Under the pieces are notes generated by a model. That model was not told the DNA's origin. It made no database searches and was given only the letters and a program-made list of their open reading frames with translations. From Entoloma clypeatum (Eukaryota; Basidiomycota; Agaricomycetes; Agaricales; Entolomataceae), in contig OY751492.1 of assembly GCA_963565915.1 (NCBI GenBank), forward strand, positions 1,488,001 to 1,552,000: a stretch of 64,000 bases of DNA, read 5' to 3'. The position numbers were made by a program, and so were the translations under genes. Within the stretch, counting starts at the first letter, position 1; each line of letters starts with the position of its first letter. This document shows, in pieces, positions 42,674 to 55,678 of this stretch.

Positions 42674-45600
42674 CTACCCTGTCCCTGATGTCAATATCTC
42701 TTTCGATAGCAATATCCGGTTCGCTAGCGTCGTCAAATTCGCATCCGCAACGATCACCTCCGGTGCGTACTCCACCCCAAAAGCCTGTTCGATCGCTCCG
42801 CATATTCGCTTTGCTTGCTTTTCCGACCAGAAACTGAAGTCGTCGGGGTCCCGTTCATCTGCGTCGTTATCTGCATCTGCCTCGGGATTAACGGATCTGG
42901 CTGAGCGCCCGAAAGTATCGGACCCGTTGGCATGCGGAGTGTAGGGTGTGGTAGGCTCTTGTTTGCAGGAGAGAGGGATGAGGGAAGGGTCCGAATCCAA
43001 GCACAGGGGAACTATGTGCATAAGAGACTTGCGGACTGTCTGGAAGTTGAGTTCCGTGGGCTTTTCAACTAGAGAAAACATGGAAAGTCAGTTTTTAAAC
43101 ATCACTCGATGCAGACATGATTACGAACCGACGATGTCAACGGGACCATCCAAACTCATGACGTTGTACTTGCCATCATGATGGTATCGTATCTAGAGTA
43201 TAGCTATAAGTATATATTTTCTCTTCAAGAAGAGTAAAGAAAGATGTTACCTCATACCTCCCGACCATCCAAGGTAGTGTATTGCCTTTGAAAGTCACAG
43301 TACCACTGGACTGCCTAGGAGACGGGGGGCAAGTCAAGCCCAAGAACACATCACCCTCCCATTCTTCATCATGGACGGGAACCCACATCCCCAAGGACGA
43401 GGTTTTAGTAACCAGAGTTGCCTTGTTCGCGCCAACCTAGGAGATCATGGATTAGAGTTGACGACTGGAACGATAACAAGTCGAAAACATACCCTGTACA
43501 GTCCAATCCAATCCTTCCTGGAATGCTTACGCGGAGCTTGCCACTTGACAATGATAGGTTCGCCAAGATGGAACATTTTGGAACCATCTGAGCTGGGCAC
43601 AATCGCAATCTTGTATTGGCTCTGGTCGACCGAAGACAGGTCACTTGTGACACGTCTGAAAAAAAAAAAGACGAAATCAATCACGATAAGACTCAAAGGC
43701 ACGACGAAAAGAACCCACGGAATGACCAGCCTCTCTCGCGACTGCTGCAAAAGATTCCTTGTATCCTCGACAACCTCAGAAAACACAGGTCTCGCTAGAG
43801 AAGAAAGAAAAAAAAGGAGTGAGCAATGAATTCCCATGGACTTTGCACGAACAAACACACACATTTGGCGAAGAACTCCTCAACAACATCAGCAGTCTCA
43901 TCAAACACCTTATCAAACGTCCCCTTCACCTCCGTCACAACTCTCTTCAAGTCCGGAGCATGCCGTGCGGCCCGCGACTCCAAGATACGTGCGTTCTTGC
44001 TCGCAACACTTTTCATGACCTTCACAAAGCCAGCTTCCTTGCGCAAGGAATCACCATAGAGTTTCTTCATATGCGGACTGCCGGACAATCGTGTGAGTTT
44101 TCATCCGTGACAAGAGATATGATTTTGAGAGAGAGGAACGGAATGTGAAAGGACTCACTTCTCCACGCGGCTGAGGAACCACATGTTCGCGACGTGCCGC
44201 ACCACAGCCAATGTCAACACCAGTCTGCTCCCACTGATTAAGGCAAGACCGAACCATGCGGCTCCACCCATCGCTTCAGGGTTGTTGAGATAGCTGTTAT
44301 TATTATTTTTTTATGAAATGAAAATTGATGAGCAAACGCTCAGGTTGAGATCTAGGGATTATATTACCGGTATATGCCAGTGTATTCCAGATTTGCGGGA
44401 AACTCTTCCATAAAAAAATCTCCGAAGAACCATCCTGCCGGTTCAAACATCAGATCTGGGGTTGGAGCAAAAGATTGGAATTTAACATGACGTACCAAAC
44501 ACACCGAGAACTTGGAAGGACTCCTTGCTGGCCCAGATGTGTAGGAACACGAGAAGCTAGTTCGCGTTGTTGAGAACCTAAAGTAGAGACAACAAGAGAG
44601 ATTTTGAGACGTACAACGCCTAGAGTATGACGGAGCAATTCGTTCCCGACTGTCCAGTCATGGGGTATAGAATACGTTTTCCATGCGACGCCGATGCACG
44701 AGACTGGATAAAACAATGACTTGTAATCAGCACCGTTTCGCACAGATAGAAATGCTGTGGAAAACACAAGCTAACCATATGTCATGCACATGCTCAGATT
44801 GTAGATCGTCTTCCAATTCGCGAACGCTTCCACGATGGCACCATTGCCATCATCTCCCGCGGCATAATGATAATTCTTCATGAAATGACGGACGATGTAC
44901 TTGTTTTTGCTTTGTGCATCGAGTAAAAAGCCAAGTCCAATATAGTGAATCAAACACCATAATAGAGCGTGTACGAATTGCACTTGGAGTATAGCAGCAT
45001 CGGTGAAGCGAGGAAGGAAGGACATGGCCAGGGTATAGGAAATAATAAGGACCAACATCACATCGTTTGCCCTGCACATGGCATGTGAGTTCCTGAGAGT
45101 GAAGGCAAAACGGCAACAGCCTACCTCAAGAAATCGACGTTCCGCAGAACAACCGCATCCCTCCGGAAATATTTGTTCAGGAGATCATGATGCGACACAC
45201 GCTTTGATTTCTTGGCAGATATATTCACATCAGCATCATTGGACGAGATCGAGCTCGCGATAGAAAACGTCGCTTGGTGCTTGGAGATCTTCCTTGCGAT
45301 CGCGTTTCTCATCACCGTGGCATGGCTCTCCTCCTCGATCTCCGTCTCCGTCTCCAGCTCCGTCTCAGTCGCAGTTTCGCCCTCGGTTGCGGTGGGAGTC
45401 GACAAGATATCAGCGGGATCTAGCTCGGGAGAAGAAGATGTAGCATCGGCGATTATGGCAGTGCTTGTACCTGCAGGAGTGCTTGACCCCGAAGGAGTCG
45501 CTTTGGCAGATCGCGATTTAGGGACCAACGGGGTGCGTTTGGCGATAGCTTTGGGCTGGCCATACATGCGTTCGATATCTGGGGGAGCAAAACGGACTTG

Positions 45601-46860
45601 GATGAATGCCGGAAATTTGGCAATGGAAGAACATCATAGAAGACTCACGGGGGTTCTCGAAGAGGACCAGGAACGCAAATTGAGCGGCATGCGCTGCAAG
45701 GCTGACGAAAAGCACTGCATAGCTGCCTGCAATGAGTGACAGACCATAGTACCCGGCATAGCCTGCAAAGCGAGGCGTCAGTACATGGACAAATCTCGAT
45801 GACAAATGATATGATCCCACCGACGGAATACATGGGATGGGGTGCGAGTTCAAAGACTCCGTCGAAAACGAGGGCCCCACGTTGGAAAAAGACATCGCCC
45901 CAATACCAGCCGTAATCCTTGACCACATTGTGTGCCTCGGCCTTGACCCACAGATTAAAAAGGATCAAAGCAAGACCTCCGATCCACCTGGTGTAAATGA
46001 AACTTGAATACATTAATAACTAGGAGATTAAAAAACGTACCTCAACAGATGAGTAAACATGGACAGGTTCTCCGGGACACGAAAGCACGAAAAGGCAAAC
46101 ATGCAGTATGATAGGAAGTCACTAAAAATGGATGATCGATCGATCAGACCGTTATCCAACCTTCGAGGGAACGCAGAACGCAACACGTACTTGACCAGAA
46201 TAACATCCACCGCCTGGCGAAAAAGCAACCAGGTGTTATACTCTAACGGCAAGTCCTAAAACATAACAAACACTAATTAGCCTGACCAAAAAGAAGAAAA
46301 AAAGAAGAAAAAAACCGACATCGAACGAATAATCCTTGCCCATCTTTCCCGCGAGCTGGTCCCGAATCCAGTTCCTAACGGCCGGACGCCGATCCGCATC
46401 GAGCCACCCACGCCTCTGCACCTCACGCACAATCCACTTCTTCTTGCTCTGCTTCGTCAGGACCCAGCCGAGCCCCGCGTCGTACGCGCCGCGCCAAAAC
46501 GCAAAGTAGAAGAAAAAGAACACCTGGGCGATGCGCCGCGGGAGGACGAAGAAGGCCACGAGCTGCAGGCCCAAGAGCCCGAGGTTCAGCAGGTCCAGGT
46601 GGCTTTTGGGGTAGCCAGGGTGGAAGAGCGTCGTCAGGACGTCGTGCGTGGTCGGAACACGGAACACTTGGGAGGGGTCACAATGAATCCGGCGGACACG
46701 GGAAAAGTCAAACGAGGAGTGGTACAGTACCTTCACCGCCAGGCGTCTTTCCCCAGACAATTTCCTGTCGTGGCTTGTTCAGAAAATGTTCCTCCGTAAC
46801 ACCACCAAGTTCTTTTGCCGGAGCATTGCGCTGCCGCAGAAAATTCTGCGTGCTTGGCAT
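42674..46860 (-). CDS. CHO2: phosphatidylethanolamine N-methyltransferase
   Basis: About fourteen exons on the minus strand, from ATG 46860 ([18 protein letters not shown]) to stop 42674. Exon 1 (46731-46860) joins [10 protein letters not shown] to [17 protein letters not shown], a hallmark start of fungal Cho2. Many membrane segments follow ([36 protein letters not shown]). The signature [27 protein letters not shown] continues with [16 protein letters not shown], the methyltransferase core that repeats in the second half ([19 protein letters not shown]). The C-terminal soluble part has [15 protein letters not shown] and [19 protein letters not shown]. The enzyme sits in the ER membrane and uses S-adenosylmethionine to methylate phosphatidylethanolamine, the first step to phosphatidylcholine. 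A Glu/Thr-rich insert ([17 protein letters not shown]) lies mid-protein. Confidence 0.93.
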
Positions 46861-47808
46861 TTTCTTTGAAGGGGGAGGTCCTCAAGCTGCAAGGGATGGC
46901 AGAGGGGGGGGGAAGGAGGGTTGACGGGAAGCTTTACTTGTGGACGTGGCGAATTTGAATTGCCTTCTGGCTTCCGACATTCAGGCTCGTGCGCCATCAA
47001 TAGCCGCAAATATTCCGCCCTAATTCTGATCGGCCCACCACTCGTTCGCTCGTGAAAGTTCGCGGTAACTTTGAACGCTGGAAGCTTTGTTAGATTGGGC
47101 CATTAGAAGGTATGAGCTGGTATGAGGCCTAGCACGCCATTTCATCCACTGACCTTCGTTGCAATAGCATCTTATGCCGGCCCTAAATCCCGTTCAATTA
47201 AGTAAAAGGCACAGGGCAGAACCGAGTTCGCCGCTCTTCTTCTCGATGTTCCGTCCGGATTCTATCTGCAAAGACCCAAAGAACCAATTTTTTTCTATCC
47301 TGAACACATCGCGTAAATTCAAACCGCCGCCTACATTATTCACTCCACACTCGAAGCTATCCCACCGAGTGAAGAGTTGTCTAAACGAAGGCGAGAAAAA
47401 AAGACAGGCATTTATTTCGGCCGATTCTCACTTGGTTTGAATTGACCTTACGAGGTGCCTCACATTTCCTTCTACATAGTTCCATGTATTATACATATAT
47501 GCGCAAAATACACGTTTTATATTATTCAAAAACGAACAAGACGGAAAAAGGTCTGGTATACCGTAAACCTTTCCTCGTATACACACAAGTATAGAAAGAA
47601 ATTATTGAATGGTACAAAAGACGGGGATGGGGAGATGATGGGGGTGGACAATCGGAATATGATTACTATACTATCACCGTGTATAACATACCTTCCTTCA
47701 TGCTACAAAAAGTCCGACGTTCTAAAAGATGAGAACCGGAAAAAGAGGAGAAGCAAGAGATCCAGGGAAGCGCAAACACATCGTAGTAAGTTCCCGACGA
47801 CCACCTAC
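46861..47808. other. intergenic region between CHO2 and the aminotransferase gene
   Basis: It contains the CHO2 promoter side and the 3' flank of the aminotransferase gene. Plus-strand frames at 47174-47440 and 47455-48024 are unrecognised and the second overlaps the real gene antisense. Confidence 0.5.
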
Positions 47809-50089
47809 TCAGTGGGAATCGTCGCCCAGAATCTCATCAACCTGTTGAAAGAAAATAGCATCAGCAAAAGATCATCGGTCAAAACCCAAAGGAAACGCAC
47901 AACATCAAGATCAACCAAGCACTCCCCAATAATCTTCACCGCCTTCTTCAAATCCTCCTCCGATATCACAAGCGGCGGTGCAAAACGCACGCTAGTCATG
48001 AGAACCCATACATCAGCCTCTTGACCAACCTCACAAAGGAAAAGAAGCAGTAAAAGAATGCATACATATTCACGTGCGTAGGCTTCGCCAACACCCCTCG
48101 GCTCTTGAGCAGCAAACAGAACTGCCATGCCGTCCTTCCCTTCTTGCTCTTCGACTCGTCGATGACCACCGCATTCAACAGCCCGCGCCCGCGGACGGTG
48201 GCCACCAGCGGGGACTTGAGGGCAAGGATCGATGACCGGAATACCTCGCCTAGATCCAGGGCACGCTCCGCAAGCTTCTCGTCAACAAGGACGCGCAAAG
48301 CGGTCATCGCGACTGCACAGCCCAAGGGGTTTCTGGGGGGGGGAGGAGAAAATCAACTGACTGAAAGAAACCAAGATCGAAAATGTGAAGCGTACCCTCC
48401 ATAGGTGCTCCCGTGCTCGCCAGGGCGGATGCAAAGCATCACATCCTTGTCGGCAAGGACGGCTGAGACGGGATACACTGGTAGCACAAGAACAATCAGC
48501 ACTGGGTGAGGGTATCGGCGGCGACGATAGTACAGACCTCCTCCTGAAAGAGCTTTTCCCAAAAGAACCATATCCGGCCTGACATTATCGTATTCCGACG
48601 CCAGCATCTTTCCAGTGCGGCAAAGGCCCTGCGAGAAGAAGAAACGACCATTGAACAACTTGGTGCACAACCCAGAACCTTAAAAACACTCACTGTCTGG
48701 ACCTCATCGCAGATGAGGAGCACGTTGTGCTCCTTGCAGAGCGCATGGACCTTGGCAAGGTAGCCCTCTTCAGGGACAACGATGCTAAGAAACATGACAA
48801 CTCAGTCGAATGATCAAGTCAGCCGAAGACGAGCGAACACACCCAGCCTCTCCTTGAATCGGCTCGACAAGGAACCCAGCGACATTCTTTCCATACAGCT
48901 CCAACGCCCGCTCAAGGTCCTCCACCACGCCAAACCTGATCGTCTTCGTCTCTCCTCCATCAACAAAAGTCGGGCCGACGCCCTCCAAATACGGACCGAA
49001 TCCCCCCCTGCTCTCCGGGTCCGTGCTCATGCTGAAAAAAAAAACCAGCATCAGCTCACAGCCGAACGAAAAAAAGAAAGAGAAAGCCCACCTAATAATC
49101 CCTAGAGTCCTCCCATGGAAATTCCCCTCAACGCTCAACACAATCGCTTTCCCCTCCGGCACACGCTTCTTCACATACGCCCACTTCCTCGCGAGCTTGA
49201 CGGCAGTCTCAACAGCCTCCGCACCCGTGTTCATCGGCAGGACCATGTCGTACCCAAACATCTCCGTGATCTGCTGCGCGAAGCGCCCAAAGACGCTGTT
49301 GTAGAACGCACGCGATGACAGGGTGAGCTTCTGTGCCTGTTCCACGAGCGCGCCGACGATCTTTGGGTGGCAGTGTCCCTATACACGACCACATTGTCAG
49401 GTCCGAAAAATCCTTCGCAAGAATAATCTTTTTTTTTTTGTTTACCTGATTAACCGCCCTATAGAAAGCACATGATGAGCCGATTGCAGGATCAACCAAC
49501 GAAGACGGGACCGAAGGCTTACGAATACGCAGAGAGCATGTCAATGTACTCCTTGCCTTCCGGATCCCATACTCTGGGGGGGGGGGGGGAAAGCCAATCA
49601 GCCCCGCGTCCCGGGAAATACCCCACGAGCAAATTTCACTCACTTGGCACCCTTCGCGGATTCGAAGACGACAGGCAGCGGATGATAGCTAATGGCCAAA
49701 ATAACGCAGAGGATAATTTTAAAAAAGTCAGCTGCTTCATCAAGACTTTATGAAGAGAGCCAGAAAGAACCAAGAAACGGGTCCCACACCTTCCCCCTTC
49801 AACGACGACGTTTTTCCCCAGGACAAAATGTCGACCGGTGTGCCGGGCATCGTTTCAGGGTTTACTTGGGGACGGGAGGTGATTGTGGGTCGTCGGCAAA
49901 GAGCCCCCTCGAGCGAAACAGTGCAGAAAGACGGGGCGCTTACTTGTGTGCGCCATACTGCAGCTCCATGCGGATGACATCCGCCGATGTCACCTTTGGT
50001 GCCGGTGCGGGCGCCTGTTGTGCGGGTTTGACGACAGTGTACTTGCCATGGCCGTTGGTAGCAGTGGTGACGATAGCACTTGGGGACAT
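47809..50089 (-). CDS. CAR2: ornithine aminotransferase
   Basis: About ten exons on the minus strand. The start is ATG 50089 ([15 protein letters not shown]), then MELQYGAHK. Further exons encode [97 protein letters not shown] and [13 protein letters not shown], whose Lys binds pyridoxal phosphate. The last ones encode [17 protein letters not shown] and [14 protein letters not shown]; the protein ends DEILGDDSH. This is a class III aminotransferase. It converts ornithine and 2-oxoglutarate to glutamate semialdehyde and glutamate in arginine breakdown, normally in the cytosol of fungi. The symbol follows the yeast orthologue. Nothing in the readable exons is broken; a G-run near 49580 falls in an intron. 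Confidence 0.93.
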
Positions 50090-50409
50090 TATTGTTTAAT
50101 GAAAAAAAAAATGGGGTTTTGTCTGATTTTGATGAGGGAGATGTTTGGGTTATATCTAGTCACAAGATAAAAGGCGCTCTGCAGACTTTTTATGATCGCC
50201 ATGAGGACGCTCGCTTACCTCTTGAGTTGCTCCGCCCGTCGACGTCGGTTCAAGGTTGCCCTGGCGCATCGGATCATGCACGGACTTCGGCAAACTTCGG
50301 CACCGCTGAAAATGAGACCCTGAGTGCCAGATTCAATCCTTGTTAATGTCCCATAGTATGTAAGTTATACTGAACGAAGAATTGAAAGATCTGTCCATTC
50401 CATCCTTCA

Positions 50410-52808
50410 TCACTGCAACTCTTTGGGCCACTCCGGACGTCTCCGCCACCGGCCCTCTGCATCAAAACGTGGGTTCACGGCATACGTCAATCCATCCCCC
50501 ATGCTCCTTCCAATTGGCACTGCGAACAAACTTGTATCAGTTTCGTCCATGAGAGACTCTCAGAGGAGACCTTCGGAACTCGAAAGGAAGAACGGGCAAC
50601 GGCATCCAGAGTAACCAACAAATGACCAAGCATTCAAGCTGCTTGAACAACACGGTAACCCCGAGGAGAAGGACGAGTGACGCCACCACATGTAGCGCAC
50701 CTCCTGACGTTTTTAGGGTGACAGAAAGGAGTCTCATCCGTCCGATCGATAGATCGCGAAAGAGGTGACTCTCTCCAACCCCAGGCTGCCGTAACGCACC
50801 AGCCCAAAGCAAGATCGAACCGAGCGACCAGATGCACTGGTACCCCGGGCTGAAGCGTCCAAGATTGGCGTTGACACCCATCGCATCCCCGAAGGGCAAC
50901 CAATGGGCAATGCAACATGGGAACACCGCACAAACCGGAACCAAGATACGAACGAATAGAAACGAACAAACTCACAGAACCATCCCAACGGATTCGTCCC
51001 CATAACATCCACCCACCCTTCTTTCCCACTCCCAAGCCACCAAACATTCCCCTCCCTCTCAATCGCCCCCCACTCTCGCTCCCACTCCTTCCGCATTCTC
51101 CTCTTTTCCCTGCCGAAAACGGAACAACAATAAACCGTCAACACCTGACCTCCTCAACACGATGACGAACAGAGAAAAATGACGCACACGATGCCACAAC
51201 ACCCAAAGGCTTTATTTAGCGCCCGAGATTCACGATCTTTCTGGCTCCGGGCCTGTATATTCTCAACAGTCGTCTGACCTTGCCATATAAGGTGGATATG
51301 CGAGATCTGCAGGATAATCGTGAAAAACGAGAAGACCCCTGCCCTGAAAATCGCGATAACATTCTTATGAGTGAATGAATTGGGGCGATAAGAGAGATCT
51401 TACAGAACGATAATCACGACACGTTGTGGGTCGGTGGGACCGATAGATGTGCGGGCGGCTCTGACAGTGTATGGCAAGAGTGTGGCGAAACCGTACAGCG
51501 CAAGGAGAGAACCGGCCTGAACAAAGTTGAGGAAAAACTATGGGAACTTACGTTAGTATCTAGCCAGAAATGTCGTAACTTTTTTGATCATACCTTTTGA
51601 TTTCGAGCGCCCACACATTGACCAATCCCTATATGCGTCAAGCATAAGCAAGGAACTCCTGGACGAGACGATACCCACAAGGACAGTGATGATCAAACTT
51701 TAAGATACACTACAAAAAAAGTATCGTCAGCATCTTCTCAACACACAAACCCAAGACAGACGCACCGTCCCACAGCTGCTACAATGATGCGTCCTATACG
51801 GCTTCACGATCTCATCCAGCCCACAATACCTATGCGGAGGGAGCAACTGCGGTATCTGCGGCGGCCGGCGCGCAACGTACACCGACGGCCTCGCCTGCCT
51901 CTTCAGCACCGATGGCAGCGGCTTCAGCTTCGCTCGCTCATCGTGGGCCGTGGATGGCTCGGGATCATCTTCGGTCGTCTGTATGGACACAGGCGGACGT
52001 GGAAGCGCACCCCCTAGACCAGCGTTGGGTTCCCCGTCTTGCGGCTGCTGCGGAAGGGTTGTGACGGGGCTGCCGCTCGTGGTGGCCTCGCTGTCTGCGC
52101 GCTTGTGGTACTGGTGCATGCTGATGGTTTCGTAGGCTGGCCCAGCGAGCGTAGCGGTGTCCTGGCTGGCGTTCGGGATTTCAGGGAATGCAGCGCGGTC
52201 CGGGGAGGGGGGTTGGTAGGTGTGCTCTGGGTCGTAGTCATATGGGTTGTAAGACGAGCGTTGGGGTTCTGGGAAGAGTGGGCGCGGGGATTTTGGGACG
52301 TACTGCGCGTGGGTGGGGTGCGTGAGTTGTGAGTATTGAATCACAAAGGAGAGAGGCGCGTACGTCTCTAGCGTAGCCGGGAGATGTTACGACGACCTGT
52401 GGAGGTCAGAAAGTCAGTGGTGTAGTAGTACGCAGAGCGGGACGTTGACCTTGATGTATGCCCACATCGTCCAAAGAAAGAGCACAGAAAAGATGGCAAG
52501 CAGCACAACTGCAAAATGCATATGTCAGAGTCCTGGCACATATTATTTCTGGAAAAACTCACTCCCAGTTCCCCTCGAGCCCCCTGCTCCTTCCAGTCCC
52601 GTTAGCATATCAACACAGAACCTCCCAATGTATACATAGGCCCCATAGACCATGATGCCGACCGTGAGCGGCACCATCATTTTCAGAACGAGCCATGGCT
52701 TGCCTTTGACGGCGTCGTCGGCCTTTTTCATGCGTGCTTCGTCCACCGTTTCCTGTATGACGCCACAGCATCGATGTTCGGTGCCTTGAGTACCCTTTGA
52801 GGGCATCA
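50410..52808 (-). CDS. DHHC-type protein S-palmitoyltransferase
   Basis: Minus-strand exons run from ATG 52808 (MPSKGTQGTEHRCCGVIQE) to stop 50410. Membrane segments are seen at LKMMVPLTVGIMVYGAYVYI and VVLLAIFSVLFLWTMWAYIK, followed by VVVTSPGYARD. A long Pro/Ser-rich loop leads to the Cys-rich domain: RYCGLDEIVKPYRTHHCSSC, then across introns CILKFDHHCPW and IGQCVGARNQK, so the catalytic DHHC is intact. Two more membrane segments follow (FAGSLLALYGFATLLPY-like and AGVFSFFTIILQISHIHLIW, before GQTTVEN). The end reads VWWLGSGKEGW, then GRSMGDGLTYAVNPRFDAEG and RPEWPKELQ. The enzyme attaches palmitate to cysteines of membrane proteins; it is most like fungal Pfa-type enzymes, but I cannot assign the number. 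The last intron (50520-50975, 456 bp) is about eight times longer than its neighbours. The gene is divergent from the 52900 gene. Confidence 0.9.
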
Positions 52809-52899
52809 CAGGGCGGGAAAAGGAGAGAGGGAGGATGACTTGAACAGACACATGACGTGCACTCACTACAACTGCGCCGTGCCGCTGCCGCCACACTGA

Positions 52900-53283
52900 A
52901 TGCAGCACAATCTCGCCTCAGAGCACCACTACATCCGCCTCGCCGTCTCTCCCCCCGTTACCGACGCCCTCTACCTCCGCAAAACCCTCCAGGACGCGCT
53001 CACACAGACGTTCGGTCTCACGTCGGCCTCCCTTCCCATTGACGTCCTGTGGTCAGCCGATGATGGCGTACAGTTCGTGATACGGGTCCATCAAGGGTGG
53101 GTGTCTTGCCTTGTGCTCCCGGCAAGATTTTCTCCCTCAAGTACTAACTGTGGAATGAAATGATATAGTGACGCGTCGAAGGTCCTCGCAGCTGTCGTCG
53201 CTTGGTCTGAGCCACCGAGAATATCCCTCGTCAAAGAGTCCCCGTTCTTGCCCTCCCTGCTCTCTATGGATACACCATTGTGA
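52900..53283 (+). CDS. probable RNase P/MRP subunit, Rpp14/Pop5 family
   Basis: Exons 52900-53096 and 53169-53283 give 103 residues. Order of features: YIRLAVSPPVTDALYLRKTL, a helix ALTQTFGLTSASLPIDVLW, ADDGVQFVIRVHQGDA, then SKVLAAVVAWSEPPRISLVK. A small alpha-beta protein of this length and order fits the Rpp14/Pop5 family, which assists tRNA 5' processing in the nucleus. The match is from general resemblance, so the assignment is moderate. The intron is 72 bp. Its start lies 91 bp from the start of the palmitoyltransferase gene on the other strand, so the two probably share a promoter. Confidence 0.55.
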
Positions 53284-55678
53284 AATTAGATCTGTTTGAA
53301 ACTGCAATACAGCTCGTTGCATAATTGGAATATCTACCCACGAAGAGGTCCCTTGGCACCCTTCCCCTGAACATCTGTGTCCGGAAGCTATCGCAATTTC
53401 GCCTCCCACACGTACATAAGTGACACCACACAAGCTATTCCTCCTGTCGCTCAACCCTTGACTGGTACTTGATCAAATGTAAAACGGAAAATCAACCACC
53501 CCACGACGCACCTTGACGAAAGGAAAATCCCGGTTTGCTCCCCAAAATCTCTCCGACAATGTACATATGTATCACCCTCTTCTCGCGATCTGGCCCCCCG
53601 CTGCAACGAGTAACGTTCTCTGTCATTTCATATTCACAACTCCTGAACGTCCAACCATAGACTGCACCTCAGAAAAGGAAGGCAGATCAGGGCAGATCTC
53701 ATTCTTTGTCCAACAATTACGTACCTACTACCCCGCATCGTCCCGCGCCTTCCCGCGATCTGACTCCCCTCTCCTCCGCTATCACAGGACAGGACTATTC
53801 GAAGCTCGGACACAAACCGCCGGGCCAAAATCACTGGAATATCCCGGACAGACAAAAAACCCCGCAGCCTTCATTGAACGTTTACGATCGTAAAAGACAA
53901 TTTTTGGCGAGGTAGCCAGGTACCAAACGTGCGAGCTTGGTTTGCGATTCGGACAGGTTGGTTTGGACAGCATGATCACCCTGATTTCAAACTTTAGGGT
54001 GATTTCGGAACAGGCCTCAAGGGGGGAGCCCAGTATGTAAAGAGACCGAAGAGGAAGAGGCAACATGGCAGCGTGAGGCCTGAGCTCATCGCTTTCCCGA
54101 TATGTAGAGCACGGGAGATCCCCCTAACCGTGGTCCAATTCGGTCTCGTCGATCCGCCGGTTTCATCGACCGCACCCCTGTGGCGTACACCCTGTGAGCG
54201 TTGGTCTATGTAGGTACCCCGGCACGAGCACAGCGGCTTCCGCTTTTGGCATAACCTCCACGGTTTGTCAAACAGTCATGCTTTCTACCCCTCTGCCATC
54301 ATGGACTTCCTGAAGAGCATTATATCCAACAAATGGTGCCCCCAAATCGTTTTCTTACGCTTCCCGGATCTGACACCTCTATAATGCGACCGAATATGCG
54401 CCATGTCAGCATGAGCCTGAGCTTTCCTTTACCCCAAGAAGCATCCAAAGTATTCATTGCTTTCGTCGACCTCAGTGATGCTAGCCAGCCCCTTGAAGGT
54501 CGTACCAAGACATGTCACGATCACCACCGTTGGCTAGGAAATGCTGTATTTGCGCCTTGCCGCGATACGACACCTCGGACCGATGAACCCGAACTCCCAT
54601 TCGCTCCCCACCCGCCTTTCACCGACAACGGAACTGCCCAGGCTGAATAGTCGACCCGCCTCCGCGCTTCGCTCTGGTTTCGTCGGGTGGTCTGTTTTAC
54701 AGCATGGGGTCGTTTATGCCAAGGCATCCCTGCGATGTGTGCCTGTTTGAAGGCTGCTTCAGGTCTTCTTGTGCTCACAGCATTGTTCTCGTTTTCTGAA
54801 AGGTCCCTGGACTATACAATGCTGCCCATGGCGCCGCGAACGTTCTACTCCTTCCCGCGAATCGACGCTTTTGTAATGAAACCGATTCATCAGCAGTAAG
54901 CTTTCTCTGTATTCGTTCGCCTCTCGCCACAGATGATTCCCCGCTTGGCGTCTTGTTTATAGGCGCTGAGCCCCTAGTCCTTTCCGGCTGCCGGTTTCAA
55001 CCTGGTGCCGTCTGCACAACAGCCAGCGCACCCCTAGGACCTACGGTTTTGGACCTATGTGCGCGGACCATGCCTTCGGCAGAAGCAGAATCCCCTTTGG
55101 CTTATGCACAGAATTCTCAAAGGCGATCGTCCCTGTTCTAGTTGGTCATTTGACACATCAAGTCTAAAATAAGCTCAAGGCTGCAGACAATGAAAATTTC
55201 AATCCTTGCATGACCAGGTTCTTGACCCCTCGATGTCTATGTATCATCCTGATCGCTCGCTCGCATCAACACCACAGGGACACGCCGAGCACCCTATGTG
55301 CCACATGCGTAGCGAGTATGTCTTGAATCGGTGTCCCAACTGGTCCGACTACCGCTCGCGTCTTTCGTTCAAAATGACCTGCAGGGCCAAGGAATGATTG
55401 ATTTTAGTCAGATAGACAAAGTGGTTCGAAACGCTGATGTTCTGTGCCAGCTCCTGTCACTTTGTGTCCAGCTGACCAGGTATGCAGTAAATCGATGTCC
55501 TCATTCATCCCTCAAGTTTGGACCCGGCTGAACGAAAAACTTGAGTATCAAACCATTCAGATGTTCAAGCATACTGTATGTACACATACATATGATCGAC
55601 TGAGATGTGACGCATAAGATCGTGACATCATGTTAGGGCAACATCACATCGAGATTTGAGAAGCGCAGGATAAGAAGC
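53284..55678. other. intergenic region without supported gene
   Basis: About 2.4 kb. Frames reach 126 codons (53513-53893, plus) but are Pro/Arg/Ser-rich shadows without splice context or resemblance. No RNA gene or repeat border was found. Confidence 0.5.

Noticed and set aside
47455..48024. 189-codon plus-strand frame at the 3' end of the aminotransferase gene
   Set aside because: Lys/Arg/Thr-rich low-complexity reading, antisense to genuine aminotransferase exons.
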